From: Novosphingobium album (ex Hu et al. 2023)
GTDB lineage: Bacteria > Pseudomonadota > Alphaproteobacteria > Sphingomonadales > Sphingomonadaceae
Assembly (NCBI RefSeq): GCF_022832385.1
Contig: NZ_JALHLE010000033.1
Span: forward strand, 1-64,000
Direction of reading: 5' to 3'
DNA length: 64,000 bases
Positions 53,148-63,205 of the stretch are shown here, one piece after another (within the stretch, counting starts at the first letter, position 1; each line of letters opens with the position of its first letter). The notes under the pieces are model-generated. The model was not told where the DNA came from. It saw nothing but the letters and a program-made list of their open reading frames with translations, and did not search any database. The position numbers were made by a program, and so were the translations under genes.

Positions 53148-54475
53148 CCGATCGCTCCCGATCGCTTGATTTCGAGGTAGGCGTCGAGCAGGCGCGTCCC
53201 GATCCGGTCATGCGGCGCCTCGATCACATCGACGCCCAGCTGCCGCAGCCGCCCGGTCACCAGCGCGCGCTGGCGCAACAGCAGGTCAGCCGAGACGGCT
53301 TCAGAAAGCACGTCGAGATCGTCGGGCGCAACAGCGGACAGCGTTTCCAGCTCATCGTCGGCCATGGTGGCAAACAGCACGACATGGCGCTTCACCAGCC
53401 TGCCGATGCTCTCGATCATCAAATCGGCGCTGGTAAGGTCCGTGAAATCCGAGAAAACCACGATCAGCGATCGGCGCTGCAACCGGCCCGCCAGTGTCGC
53501 CAGCGCAAGCGTGAAGTTGGGCTCCTCGGCGCGGTATTCCAGTTCGGCGGCGGCACGCTGCAGGCGGTGAAACTGGCTCGAGGCGGCCACGAATGGCGTC
53601 GAGACTTCGGGCCGCGCGGCAAAGCCGAACAGCGAGACCTTGTCCCCGCCCTTGAGCGCGACATAGGCGGTCGCCAGCGCCGCCGAGACCGCACGGTCCA
53701 TCCGCGGCATGCCCCCGATCGGCTCGCACATGGCGCGGCCACAGTCGAAGGCGAAGACGATCTGGTTGTTGCGCTCGGTCTCGTATTCCTTGGCGTAGAG
53801 GTGAACGTGGCGGGCCGAAGCCTTCCAGTCAATGCGGCGCCGGTCCATGCCGGGCTGGTATTCGGCGAGCGATTCGAACTGCGTGCCCTCGCCCCGCATC
53901 CGCCGGGCGATCAGGCCGAACTGCGCATCCTTCAGGAACGCCTGCAAGGCGGGCGAGCGAGTGGCGGCCATGTTCGGCCAGACGCGCACCTCTTCATCGA
54001 GATCGCCCTGCAGCTGCCGCGCGCCCAGCCCCAGCGGGCCGGTCCAGCGCAGCCAGGTGTGGCTGACCCGTCCGGTTCCGCGGCGCGAGGCGCTGAAGGC
54101 CCCTTCGCCGCGCCATTCGCGGTTCTGCGGCGCAAGGTCGAACAGCATCCGCCCACCCGGCACCAGACGCGGATCGCAGGCCAGCGCGGCTTGCATCGCG
54201 GATGGACGGCCACCGGCCAGCCGCACCTGCGCGCCCATGACATGATCCGCCCCAACTTCGACATCGTTCGGTACGAGGACGTGCAAATCCTCCAGCCGCC
54301 CCGCCAGCAGCGCATCGACGAGGATCAGCGCGAACATCGCAATCCCCGCCAATGGGGCGATCAGCCAGGCGTCCGGCCGCATCGCCCCGATCACCAGCGC
54401 CACCGGTGCCGCCAGCGCAAGCAGCGTGGCAGCCCGGGCAGTGGGGACAATCGGGGCGAAGCGCAGGCTCATCAA
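53144..54475 (-). CDS. DUF58 protein with degenerate VWA site
   Basis: A 443-residue protein with two N-terminal membrane segments and a DUF58 domain. PGMDRRRIDWKASARHVHLY near residue 205 is the family signature. The following strand, QIVFAFDCGRAMCEP, takes the place of the von Willebrand MIDAS motif DxSxS, but the serines are G and A here, so metal binding may be weakened. It begins 3 bases after the MoxR gene. Confidence 0.92.
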   Translation of the reverse strand: MMSLRFAPIVPTARAATLLALAAPVALVIGAMRPDAWLIAPLAGIAMFALILVDALLAGRLEDLHVLVPNDVEVGADHVMGAQVRLAGGRPSAMQAALACDPRLVPGGRMLFDLAPQNREWRGEGAFSASRRGTGRVSHTWLRWTGPLGLGARQLQGDLDEEVRVWPNMAATRSPALQAFLKDAQFGLIARRMRGEGTQFESLAEYQPGMDRRRIDWKASARHVHLYAKEYETERNNQIVFAFDCGRAMCEPIGGMPRMDRAVSAALATAYVALKGGDKVSLFGFAARPEVSTPFVAASSQFHRLQRAAAELEYRAEEPNFTLALATLAGRLQRRSLIVVFSDFTDLTSADLMIESIGRLVKRHVVLFATMADDELETLSAVAPDDLDVLSEAVSADLLLRQRALVTGRLRQLGVDVIEAPHDRIGTRLLDAYLEIKRSGAIG

Positions 54476-54478
54476 CGC

Positions 54479-55464
<986 letters not shown>

Positions 55465-55468
<4 letters not shown>

Positions 55469-56790
55469 CGAATCAGCATCCTTTCGAGCGCATGAAGATC
55501 GCGCGCGGCTTTCAGGAGATCGTGCGGCCGCCGCGCTGCTTTCAGGCGCGCGGTGACCGCGGTAAACGGTTCGGCATCGGGATGGCGCGAGGCCAGTGCC
55601 CGATCAATGGCTGCAGCGGCCTGATCGGGATCGAGCGTGCGCGGCAGCGCCAGAGCCTGCCCCAGCCGCTCGCGCGCGCGCTCCAAATAGGGGCCTGATA
55701 ACAGGTGCAAGCGGCCCGACCGGCGCACCAGCCCGGCCGAATTGGCCACCAGCGCGCGCTTGCCGAAAGCGATGGCACGGTCCGGCGCGAAGGGTGGTCC
55801 GAAGCGCAGGAAGGCGCGCCAGCCGATGATGACGGCCGCCATCAGCAGGCACAGCGTCGCGGCGAGAAAGGGCGGGGTGAAGGCAAGGGTCAGCAGGCTG
55901 TCCGAGCGGCCAAGGCCATTGAGCGTGAGGTCGAACAGCACCGGCCCGCCCTTGTCCACTTCCATTGCCGGAATCAGGACATCGAGCAGCCGCGCGCTGC
56001 TAAGGCTGGCCATGCCGTAATTGTCGAGCAAATCGGGCTCGAACACCACCACGAGCGGGTAGAGATCCTCGTCCTCCACCTCGCTTTGGCGGAACCCCCG
56101 GGCCAGCCGCTCCAGCTTCGGATAGTTTCCACCGTCATCGATCAGCGCGGCAAGGATGCGACCGTCCTGTTCGGTGATCAGCGGCATCAGCCGCCTGCCC
56201 TTGCCCCAGAGCAGGGCATCGGAGCCGGGTAGCGTTCCGGACAGACCCATCCCGCCCCATTTCGCGGACTGGCCGTTGGCATCGACCTTGCCCACCTCTA
56301 CTCCCACGTCGTCGAGAAAGCCCTCCCAGTGAGGGGGCATCGTGCCGTTCAGGCGAACCCAGCCCTCTTTCGCATCCTTCTCCTGATCCTGCGTGGGCTT
56401 GGCCGAAATCCATTTGGGCGTGATGACCAGCGTCGGCCCTTCATATCGGCGCGCCGAGACGATCTTCTCGATCTCCTTGCCATCGGCAAACGCGGGCGGG
56501 GTCAGGACCAACAGGCCGGATTCAGCCAGCGCCCCCTCATTGCGCACCTTGCGCACGGCATAGCCCCGCCGCTCCAGATAGTCCGCCATCGCGGCATAAC
56601 CAGTCAGCCCCTTGCCGGCGGCATGGGCCTCGCCGTTATTGGCTGAGCCCATGCCCGAGCCGGTGCCGATCATCCACAGCAGCGCCAGGAACAGCACGCT
56701 TCCGATCAGCACGATGGCCAGAACCGCACGCCGCGTGAACGGATTGGCGCCGACAGCAACCGGTTCCGCGGTGATCGCCCCGGCGCTCAT
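55465..56790 (-). CDS. DUF4350 membrane protein
   Basis: A 441-residue protein with an N-terminal membrane anchor (residues about 22-45), a periplasmic DUF4350 domain resembling a small glutamine-amidotransferase-like fold ([38 protein letters not shown]), a second membrane segment near residue 315-335, and a cytoplasmic C-terminus. No catalytic residues can be identified. It sits between DUF4129 and MoxR with 4-base overlaps. Confidence 0.85.
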
Positions 56791-57473
56791 GACGCCAGTG
56801 CAACCCGTGCAAAATCGGCATAGGCTGCGCGGGCCGCCGCCCAGTCCTGCGCATCGAGGTCACGCAGGGCGAACAGGCTGCGCTCCACGCGCGTGGCGAT
56901 GGCGGCAAAGGCCTTGCGCCCGGCCTCGGGCAGCATGGGCAGCACCGCTATCTCACGCGCGGTGGAGGCAGGCATCAACCAGTCAGGCTGCGCATCACGG
57001 ATATGTCCGACGGAGCGCCGGAGCAGCAGGTGCACGGCCTCTCCGAAACAGCCCTCGCCCGCCAGCCGGTCGGCATCTTCCAGCAGCGCGGCGGCTTCGG
57101 CGCGGGTCGGCGCCCATTGCGCGGTTTCCTCTTCCTCACCCCGGCGGCGCAGCCACTGCGCCACGGCGGGCCCCAGCAGCCGCCAGAGGAGGAACGCAGC
57201 CAGCAGTACCGCAAGTCCGATCAGCACCCACTGGAACACCGGCCAGGACATTCCGAAGAACCGCCCGAGCGGTCCAAACAGCCATTCGAGAAAGCGCCCC
57301 AGTGCCTTGAGCCATTCGGGAACGTGAGGAACGGCAGGAGCCTTCGCAGCAGGCAGCGGCGTGAACTGGATGTCGGCGGCATGGCGCACGGCTTCCCAGT
57401 CGCTCGCGGCCCGGTCATGTGCCGCTCCGCTGGCCGCAGCCGCGTTTCCGATCTGACCCCCGGCAACCGTCAC
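56787..57473 (-). CDS. DUF4129 membrane protein
   Basis: A 228-residue protein with a single membrane segment near residues 82-103 and a C-terminal DUF4129 domain: ADRLAGEGCFGEAVHLLLRRSV then MPASTAREIAVLPMLPEAGR. DUF4129 occurs with transglutaminase or MoxR/DUF58 genes. It begins the operon and starts 76 bases after pheA, so it may share the pheA transcript. Confidence 0.87.
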   Translation of the reverse strand: MTVAGGQIGNAAAASGAAHDRAASDWEAVRHAADIQFTPLPAAKAPAVPHVPEWLKALGRFLEWLFGPLGRFFGMSWPVFQWVLIGLAVLLAAFLLWRLLGPAVAQWLRRRGEEEETAQWAPTRAEAAALLEDADRLAGEGCFGEAVHLLLRRSVGHIRDAQPDWLMPASTAREIAVLPMLPEAGRKAFAAIATRVERSLFALRDLDAQDWAAARAAYADFARVALAS

Positions 57474-57549
57474 GCGGCTTGCTTCGCATGCGCCGCCACC
57501 GGGCGCAAGCGGCTAACAGGATGAATCTCTTGTAATCCCTGTGCCGGGG

Positions 57550-58443
57550 TCAGCCCCGGGGACGCGCCTGCCGGTAAGTGCCGAGCGGGCGGACGTACTT
57601 GCAGTGGAACGCCAGTTCCTTGAGCGCCATGTCGACGCGCGGATCGCCCGGTGCGCCCTCGATGTCCGCATAGAACGTGGTCGCCGCGAAGCTGGTGCCG
57701 GTCTGGTAGCTTTCCAGCTTGGTCATGTTGACCCCGTTGGTGGCAAAACCGCCCAGCGCCTTGTAGAGCGCGGCCGGGATGTTGAGCACTTCGAAGATGA
57801 ACGTCGTCATCGTCGGCTGGCCTTCGAGGGTGAAGGGATCGAGCGGCTCGCGCGCCAGCACCACGAAGCGCGTGGTGTTGTCGGCGGCGTCCTCGACGTT
57901 CTCCTCGATCACCTTGAGGCCGTAGAGCTCGGCGGCCAGCTTCGGCGCGATCGCGCACGAGGCCATATCGCCCTGCTCGCGCACCAGCGCCGCCGCGCCC
58001 GCCGTATCGGCATAGGCCATCGGCACGATCCCGCGCTCGCGCAGGTAGTGGCGTGACTGGCCGAGCGCCTGCGGATGACTGTAGGCGGCCTTGAACGGCC
58101 CGTCGCCCAGCGCCATCAGTGCGTGGTGAATCGGCATGAAATGCTCGCCGACGATCGACAGCCCGCTTTCGGGTAGCAGGAAGTGGATGTCGGCCACGCG
58201 GCCATGCTGCGAATTCTCGATCGGAATGATCGCCCGTGTGGCACGACCTTCTTTCACGGCATCCAGCGCATCCTCGAACGAAAAGCACGGCAACGGCTGG
58301 CAATCCGGTGCGTATTCGAGCGCGGCGCGGTGCGAATTACAGCCCGGTGCACCCTGCAGCGCCATCGCGCGCGAAGGGTCTGCGGCAGCCGTTTCGGCCA
58401 TCTGGGCGACGAGTTCCAGTGCGGGTTTTGGGTAGGCGTGCAT
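57550..58443 (-). CDS. pheA: Prephenate dehydratase
   Basis: Turns prephenate into phenylpyruvate for phenylalanine synthesis. The 297-residue monofunctional protein has ALQGAPGCNSHRAAL and PIENSQHGRVADIHFLL in the catalytic domain, DNTTRFVVLA with the essential TRF near residue 187, and a C-terminal ACT domain (FIFEVLNIPAALYKALGGFA). The ACT ligand motif reads LESYQTG, not ESRP, so phenylalanine feedback may differ from the enterobacterial enzyme. Confidence 0.95.
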   Translation of the reverse strand: MHAYPKPALELVAQMAETAAADPSRAMALQGAPGCNSHRAALEYAPDCQPLPCFSFEDALDAVKEGRATRAIIPIENSQHGRVADIHFLLPESGLSIVGEHFMPIHHALMALGDGPFKAAYSHPQALGQSRHYLRERGIVPMAYADTAGAAALVREQGDMASCAIAPKLAAELYGLKVIEENVEDAADNTTRFVVLAREPLDPFTLEGQPTMTTFIFEVLNIPAALYKALGGFATNGVNMTKLESYQTGTSFAATTFYADIEGAPGDPRVDMALKELAFHCKYVRPLGTYRQARPRG

Positions 58444-58566
58444 GACGCCCGCGCGAGTAGGCCGTAATCACGATATCCGCAATGGCTCTTGCACTTGCGC
58501 TTGCCCGACACTAGAGCGCGTGCGATCCGAGTAAGGGTAAATCATTCACGCGCGGGGCATGCACGA

Positions 58567-59199
58567 ATGGACGATCGCTTCAACACCATCGCCGGTTGGG
58601 TCCTTGGCGCCGGCATTGTCGGCCTGGGTCTGGCTATTGTCAGCTCGCATTATTTCGAAGCTGACAAGCACGAACGGCCCGAAACGATGGGCTACGCCAT
58701 CGAGGGTGTCGCCGAAGGCGAAGGTGGCGAAAAGGAAGTGCCGCTCGCAACCCTGCTTGCTGCTGCCGATGCGGCCAAGGGCGAAGCGGTCTTTGCCAAG
58801 TGCAAGTCCTGCCACACGATCAACGAAGGCGGTGCCAACGGCATCGGCCCGAACCTGCACGGCGTCGTCGGCGAAGCCATCGGCCAGGGCGCTGGCGGCT
58901 TCCCCTTCTCCGACGCGCTCAAGAGCGTGGGCGGCAGCTGGGATTTCGACAAGCTCAACGCCTGGCTGACCAGCCCGAAGGCTTTCGCTCCGGGCACGAA
59001 GATGACCTTCGCCGGTCTGTCCAAGCCGGAAGACCGCGCCAACCTCATCGTCTATCTCAACTCGCAGGGCTCGAATGTTCCTCTGCCGCCGCCGCCGGCT
59101 GCTGACGCGCCGGAAGCGGACGCTGCTGCTCCAGCAGACGGCGAAGCGTCCGAGGCTCCGGCCGAAGGCGCCGCTCCCGCGGACGCGCCGGCCACCTGA
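58567..59199 (+). CDS. Membrane-anchored c-type cytochrome (CycM-like)
   Basis: A 210-residue class I cytochrome c with an uncleaved N-terminal membrane anchor (residues about 8-28), heme site CKSCH near residue 79, axial methionine in APGTKMTFAGL near residue 142, and an Ala/Pro/Glu-rich C-terminal tail of about 40 residues. CycM-type proteins pass electrons from the bc1 complex to the terminal oxidase. It is divergent from pheA. Confidence 0.92.
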   Translation: MDDRFNTIAGWVLGAGIVGLGLAIVSSHYFEADKHERPETMGYAIEGVAEGEGGEKEVPLATLLAAADAAKGEAVFAKCKSCHTINEGGANGIGPNLHGVVGEAIGQGAGGFPFSDALKSVGGSWDFDKLNAWLTSPKAFAPGTKMTFAGLSKPEDRANLIVYLNSQGSNVPLPPPPAADAPEADAAAPADGEASEAPAEGAAPADAPAT

Positions 59200-59234
59200 T
59201 CCCGGCTTGACCGAATCGGCTCGCGCCGATCGCA

Positions 59235-59277
59235 AACGGTCCGCAAGGCGCCACCGAGTCGCCTCGCGGACCGTTTT
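59235..59277 (+). terminator. Intrinsic terminator after the cytochrome gene
   Basis: AACGGTCCGC (59235-59244) pairs perfectly with GCGGACCGTT (59266-59275), with AGGCG/CGCCT extending the stem inward, and TTTT follows at 59274-59277. Confidence 0.85.
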
Positions 59278-59313
59278 CGTCAGGGCTTCAGGCGTGGTTC
59301 GCGCCGGAGGCCG

Positions 59314-59973
59314 TCAGCCCTTGAAGCCCTTCGCGATCACGTACCATTCCGACGAATCCTTGCGACTTGCCGGCGGCTTGGCGTGCTTGACGCTGGTGAA
59401 ATGGCGCTTGAGCAGGTTCAGCAGCTCGGTATCGGTCCCGCCCGCCAGAACCTTGGCCACGAACGTCCCGCCCGGCGCCAGCGTCTGAATCGCGAAATCA
59501 GCGGCTGTCTCGACCAGTCCCATCGTGCGCAAGTGGTCGGTCTGCTTGTGCCCGACGGTATTGGCCGCCATGTCTGACAGGACAAGGTCCGGAGGCCCGT
59601 CCAGCGCGCCTTCCAGCGCGGCGGGTGCCTCATCGGCCATGAAGTCCATCTGGAAGATGGTGACTCCTTCGATCGGGTCCGTCGGCAGCAGGTCGATGCC
59701 CACCACTTTCGCTTTGGGGCACTTCAGCCGCAGCACCTGGCTCCAGCCGCCTGGCGCGATGCCGAGATCGACCGCGCGGGTCACGCCCTTGAACAGGTCG
59801 AATTTCTCGTCGAGCTCGATCAATTTGTACGCTGCCCGGCTGCGGTAGCCATCAGCCTTGGCCTGCTTCACGTAGGGATCGTTGAGCTGGCGCTGCAGCC
59901 AGCGCGCCGAACTCGTCGAGCGCTTCTTGGCGGTGCGCAGGCGCTCGCCGGGGTTGCGTCCGGATCGGGTCAT
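59314..59973 (-). CDS. rlmE: 23S rRNA (uridine-2'-O-)-methyltransferase RlmE (FtsJ)
   Basis: Methylates U2552 of 23S rRNA in the A loop. The 219-residue protein has ADGYRSRAAYKLIELDEKF near residue 40, SAM motif VDLGIAPGGWSQVL near residue 70, DLVLSDMAANTVGHKQTDH near residue 128, FVAKVLAGG near 180 and SSEWYVIAKGFKG at the end, giving the K-D-K-E tetrad. ATG 59973 gives the basic N-terminus of alphaproteobacterial forms. It lies 13 bases after the ppx gene, same strand. Confidence 0.95.
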   Translation of the reverse strand: MTRSGRNPGERLRTAKKRSTSSARWLQRQLNDPYVKQAKADGYRSRAAYKLIELDEKFDLFKGVTRAVDLGIAPGGWSQVLRLKCPKAKVVGIDLLPTDPIEGVTIFQMDFMADEAPAALEGALDGPPDLVLSDMAANTVGHKQTDHLRTMGLVETAADFAIQTLAPGGTFVAKVLAGGTDTELLNLLKRHFTSVKHAKPPASRKDSSEWYVIAKGFKG

Positions 59974-59986
59974 CGCCGCTGTCCTC

Positions 59987-61264
59987 TCATCGCGACGCCA
60001 CTGCGAGGCGCACGCTGTCGCTGGCCGCCCGAGTCCGGCCTCCGTGTCCATGGCCGTGCGAGGCGATCAGACTGCGCAGGATTCCTTCGCGGATTCCCCG
60101 GTCGGCGACGCCCAGCCGGGCTGCGGGCCACAAGTCGAGGATCGATTCCAGGATAGCGCAGCCGGCCACCACCAGATCCGCCCGCTCGCGTCCGATGCAA
60201 TTGAGCTCACGCCGCTCCTCGACCGCCATGGATGACAACCGGCTGCTGATCTCGCGCATCGATTCGGCCGGAACGATCAAGCCATCAACCATGCGGCGGT
60301 CGTACTGCGGCAGCTCCAGATGCAGACTGGCGAGCGTGGTGACGGTGCCGCTGGTGCCCAGAAGCCGTAGTGGCCCGGCTTGCCCAGCGCTCTCGCGCGA
60401 ACCGGAAACACGTTTGGCAAAGGCCGCAAAACTTTCCGACACGAGCCCGTGCATGTGCCGGTAGCGCTCGAGCCGCTCCCTCTGCGAACCGCCTTCCGGT
60501 CCGCAGCTCTCGGTCAGCGAAACGACGCCCCAGGGCACGCTCTGCCAGTCGAGGATGCGCGGCACTGTGCCAGTGCTTTCGATCAGCACCAGCTCGGTTG
60601 AGCCGCCACCGATATCGAAGATCATCGCCGGGCCCATGCCCTCTTCGAGCAGGACATGGCATCCCAGCACCGCCAGCCGCGCTTCCTCGCGCGCACTTAT
60701 GATGTCCAGCGCAATACCGGTTTCGCGGCGCACCCGTTCGATGAATTCGGGGCCGTTCTCGGCGCGCCGGCAAGCTTCCGTCGCTACCGAGCGGGCGAGG
60801 AAGACATTGCGGCGCATCAGCTTGTCTGCACAGACCCGCAAAGCCGCTAGCGTGCGCTCCATCGCCTCGTCGGACAGGCGCCCGGACTGCGCCAGCCCCT
60901 CGCCCAGACGAACAACGCGGCTGAACGCATCGATCACCGTGAAATTCTCGCCCGAAGGCCGGGCGATCAGCAGACGGCAATTGTTGGTGCCAAGGTCGAT
61001 CGCGGCATAGGACTGGCGCGGCACAGGCGGCCGCGGGACCTCGGACAGCACCGGCTGCAGGTCTGCTGCCGCCTGCAGACCGGAATCGCCATGTTCGCGC
61101 GGCCCTGCGTCCGTCTTCCCCGGCCGTGCACCCGAAACGGGGCGCGCCTTGGCCTTGGCTGTGCCGGCGGTTGACGGACGAGGTTTGCCCTTGCGTCCCT
61201 TGCGCCGCCGTCTGGCACGGCCCGGCACATCAACTTTCGCTGCCGGCGGATCTTGCTCCGCCAT
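59987..61264 (-). CDS. ppx: Ppx/GppA family phosphatase with basic N-terminal extension
   Basis: A 425-residue ASKHA-fold enzyme that removes phosphate from polyphosphate or pppGpp. The domain starts near residue 84 (SYAAIDLGTNNCRLLIA), with MIFDIGGGSTELVLI near residue 210 and LLGTSGTVTTLASLH near residue 300, the phosphate-binding loops. The first 80 or so residues are disordered and rich in Arg/Lys (GRARRRRKGRKGKP), unusual for the family and suited to binding a polyanion. PPX and GPPA activities cannot be told apart from sequence. Confidence 0.9.
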   Translation of the reverse strand: MAEQDPPAAKVDVPGRARRRRKGRKGKPRPSTAGTAKAKARPVSGARPGKTDAGPREHGDSGLQAAADLQPVLSEVPRPPVPRQSYAAIDLGTNNCRLLIARPSGENFTVIDAFSRVVRLGEGLAQSGRLSDEAMERTLAALRVCADKLMRRNVFLARSVATEACRRAENGPEFIERVRRETGIALDIISAREEARLAVLGCHVLLEEGMGPAMIFDIGGGSTELVLIESTGTVPRILDWQSVPWGVVSLTESCGPEGGSQRERLERYRHMHGLVSESFAAFAKRVSGSRESAGQAGPLRLLGTSGTVTTLASLHLELPQYDRRMVDGLIVPAESMREISSRLSSMAVEERRELNCIGRERADLVVAGCAILESILDLWPAARLGVADRGIREGILRSLIASHGHGHGGRTRAASDSVRLAVASR

Positions 61265-61376
61265 CGTATCAAATCTCGTTCATATCATCCCGCCCCGTTG
61301 GGCGGGCACCTGACACGATGCTAACCTCCTGCGGAGCAAGGAGCAAGGGCGCTGCCGCGATACCGCGCCAAGGCGC

Positions 61377-61405
61377 TTGACCCGAATCGCAACCGCGACT
61401 AGAGG
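61377..61405 (+). promoter_or_regulatory. tRNA-Gln promoter
   Basis: TTGACC (61377-61382), 17 bases, TAGAGG (61400-61405). The start would be near 61412, six bases before the mature tRNA. Confidence 0.65.
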
Positions 61406-61417
61406 GGCGCCCTCCGG

Positions 61418-61491
61418 TGCCCCGTCGTCTAATGGTAAGACTACGGATTCTGATTCCGTCTATCGAGGTTCGAATCCTCGCGGGGCATCCA
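61418..61491 (+). tRNA. tRNA-Gln (anticodon CUG)
   Basis: Acceptor stem TGCCCCG (61418-61424) pairs with CGGGGCA (61481-61487), then discriminator T and an encoded CCA. The anticodon arm ACGGA-TTCTGAT-TCCGT gives anticodon CTG, reading CAG glutamine codons. The T arm is CGAGG-TTCGAATC-CTCG. Confidence 0.95.
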
Positions 61492-62027
61492 GCTTTTCCA
61501 GAAAATGTCTCAATTCTCTTTGCTTAGTAGCAGGGAGCGTGCGTCTGTATGCACGGTGTGACACAGGCACCCCTGCCGCATGAGCATGGCAGTGCACCGC
61601 GATCAACGAGGAGCGGCCTGTTGCGCGCGCGCGCATCCCGAACCGGCTGGTTTGCGCACCCGGCAAATCGGACTTCCACCGATCCTTGGGCGCGATGGAT
61701 TCTGCCACGGCCAAAGCGACGCTGTTTTGCCTTCAAGCGCAGCATGATAAGCATAGGCACATTGGAGATGGCATATTGTGCCGTGAGAAGATCCGTCGCT
61801 GAAGATGAGGTCAACGGGCACGAGATATCGCAACCCTATCAACTCCGAACGAGAAGCAGGGACAGCCCAGGGAAGCGTGTCCCGATTTCCATCAAACCGG
61901 CAGCAGGCCATCGGGGATGCACATGGAATCACGCAGTTCACGAACGAAATTCATTGCCCGGGATTGTCGAGCCAGTATTTTCCTGTTCGCCTCCATTCCC
62001 GTAGTACGCAAATAGGGCGACTTTTCA
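61492..62027. other. Gene-poor stretch after tRNA-Gln
   Basis: About 535 bases with no convincing gene. Several frames are open on both strands, but none has a ribosome site or protein-like composition. Base composition shifts toward A and T to the right of about 61850. I found no copy of the tRNA 3' end in this stretch. Confidence 0.55.
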
Positions 62028-63062
62028 ATGTTTTCCGCCTCACGTCGCCTTCTGTTATGCGGTGGCGCGACCGCGATCAGCGCAGGGCTGCCACGATGGG
62101 CGCGAGCAATCGGCAGTAACACCGGCCAAAATCGCGGCGATCACGCAGATGTTCTCCAGTTCCTTGGCGTCAATATCGCTGGAGCCGAATTCGACCCGAC
62201 CGGAGATAACTGGCACTGGCCAAGCTTGAGCAATCTGACCTATTATCTGAATAAAGGATGTTCAGCATTTCGCATCCCATTCCGTTGGGAGCGGCTGCAA
62301 CCAGAACTTCGTGGTTCGCTATGCGAAGCAACGCTGCAAGGGCTCGACACGCTTGTCAGCGCTATCAATGCCAACGGATCCATTGCCATCCTCGACGCCC
62401 ACAACTTCGGCAGGCGCGACGGGGTGGTAATCGGTGGTGATGGTTCGCCCATTGCTGCCGCGGATTTCGCCGATTTTTGGCAACGTATGGGGCAGCGTTA
62501 TAAGGCAAGACCCCTCGTTTGGTACAACCTGATGAACGAGCCCAATCGTATGCCGGCGGAAGTTAACCTAAGGGTTCAAAACGCCGCATGCCAGGCTCTG
62601 CGTAGTTCAGGGGCAAGCTCAAAAGTTCTGTTTTCCGGAATTGCCTTTAGCGGGTGCCACTCGTGGATCAACAGTGGGAACGGCAAAGTCATGCTGGGAG
62701 TGAGCGACCCTGCAGACAATTATGCTTTCGATGTGCATCAGTATCTTGATCAGGGCTTTTCAGGCACCAGTTCGAAGGTTGTTCCCGGCGCAGGATCTCG
62801 CACTCTTGGTCCAATAACCGAGTGGGCCAGAGTACACGGACAGAAGCTGTTTCTAGGGGAATTCGGAGCGCGAAGGAGCAACGGCTTCCTTGTGGAACTG
62901 AATGCATTACTAGCATACATGTCGGCCCACCGAGACGTCTTTATTGGTGGGACTTACTATGCTGGCGGTGGCAGTTGGAGGAACAATACGATGTCCACTG
63001 ACCCTGTAGCCGGGGTTGAAATGCCGCAAATGCTAGTCTTGGAAAAGTACCTTGGAAAATGA
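62028..63062 (+). CDS. Glycoside hydrolase family 5 (cellulase-type), exported
   Basis: A 344-residue glycosidase with an SASRRLLLCGG twin-arginine-like signal peptide ending near residue 27 (WARA-I). The GH5 acid/base is E171 in YNLMNEPN and the nucleophile is E278 in LFLGEFGA; FRIPFRWERLQ near residue 81 and DVHQYLD near residue 235 are also typical. It probably cuts beta-1,4-glucan-like backbones, perhaps of the cell's own exopolysaccharide given the O-antigen-ligase family gene next to it. Codon use is more AT-rich than in the rest of the window. Confidence 0.9.
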   Translation: MFSASRRLLLCGGATAISAGLPRWARAIGSNTGQNRGDHADVLQFLGVNIAGAEFDPTGDNWHWPSLSNLTYYLNKGCSAFRIPFRWERLQPELRGSLCEATLQGLDTLVSAINANGSIAILDAHNFGRRDGVVIGGDGSPIAAADFADFWQRMGQRYKARPLVWYNLMNEPNRMPAEVNLRVQNAACQALRSSGASSKVLFSGIAFSGCHSWINSGNGKVMLGVSDPADNYAFDVHQYLDQGFSGTSSKVVPGAGSRTLGPITEWARVHGQKLFLGEFGARRSNGFLVELNALLAYMSAHRDVFIGGTYYAGGGSWRNNTMSTDPVAGVEMPQMLVLEKYLGK

Positions 63063-63205
63063 TGTATATTTCGTGATGTGACAATCCCGGCGTGGACCAA
63101 TACCACCGGCGTGCTTCCATCCGGGCCGGCGGCAGCTACCCCTCACGAGAAGGATACAGCAAGCTTTCACGCTTGCGAGCGCAGGCCGTTCAAAGAATTC
63201 ACCCC

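Noticed and set aside
61460-62004. Open frames on both strands after tRNA-Gln
   Set aside because: They overlap each other, one starts within the tRNA, and none has a ribosome site or protein-like composition.
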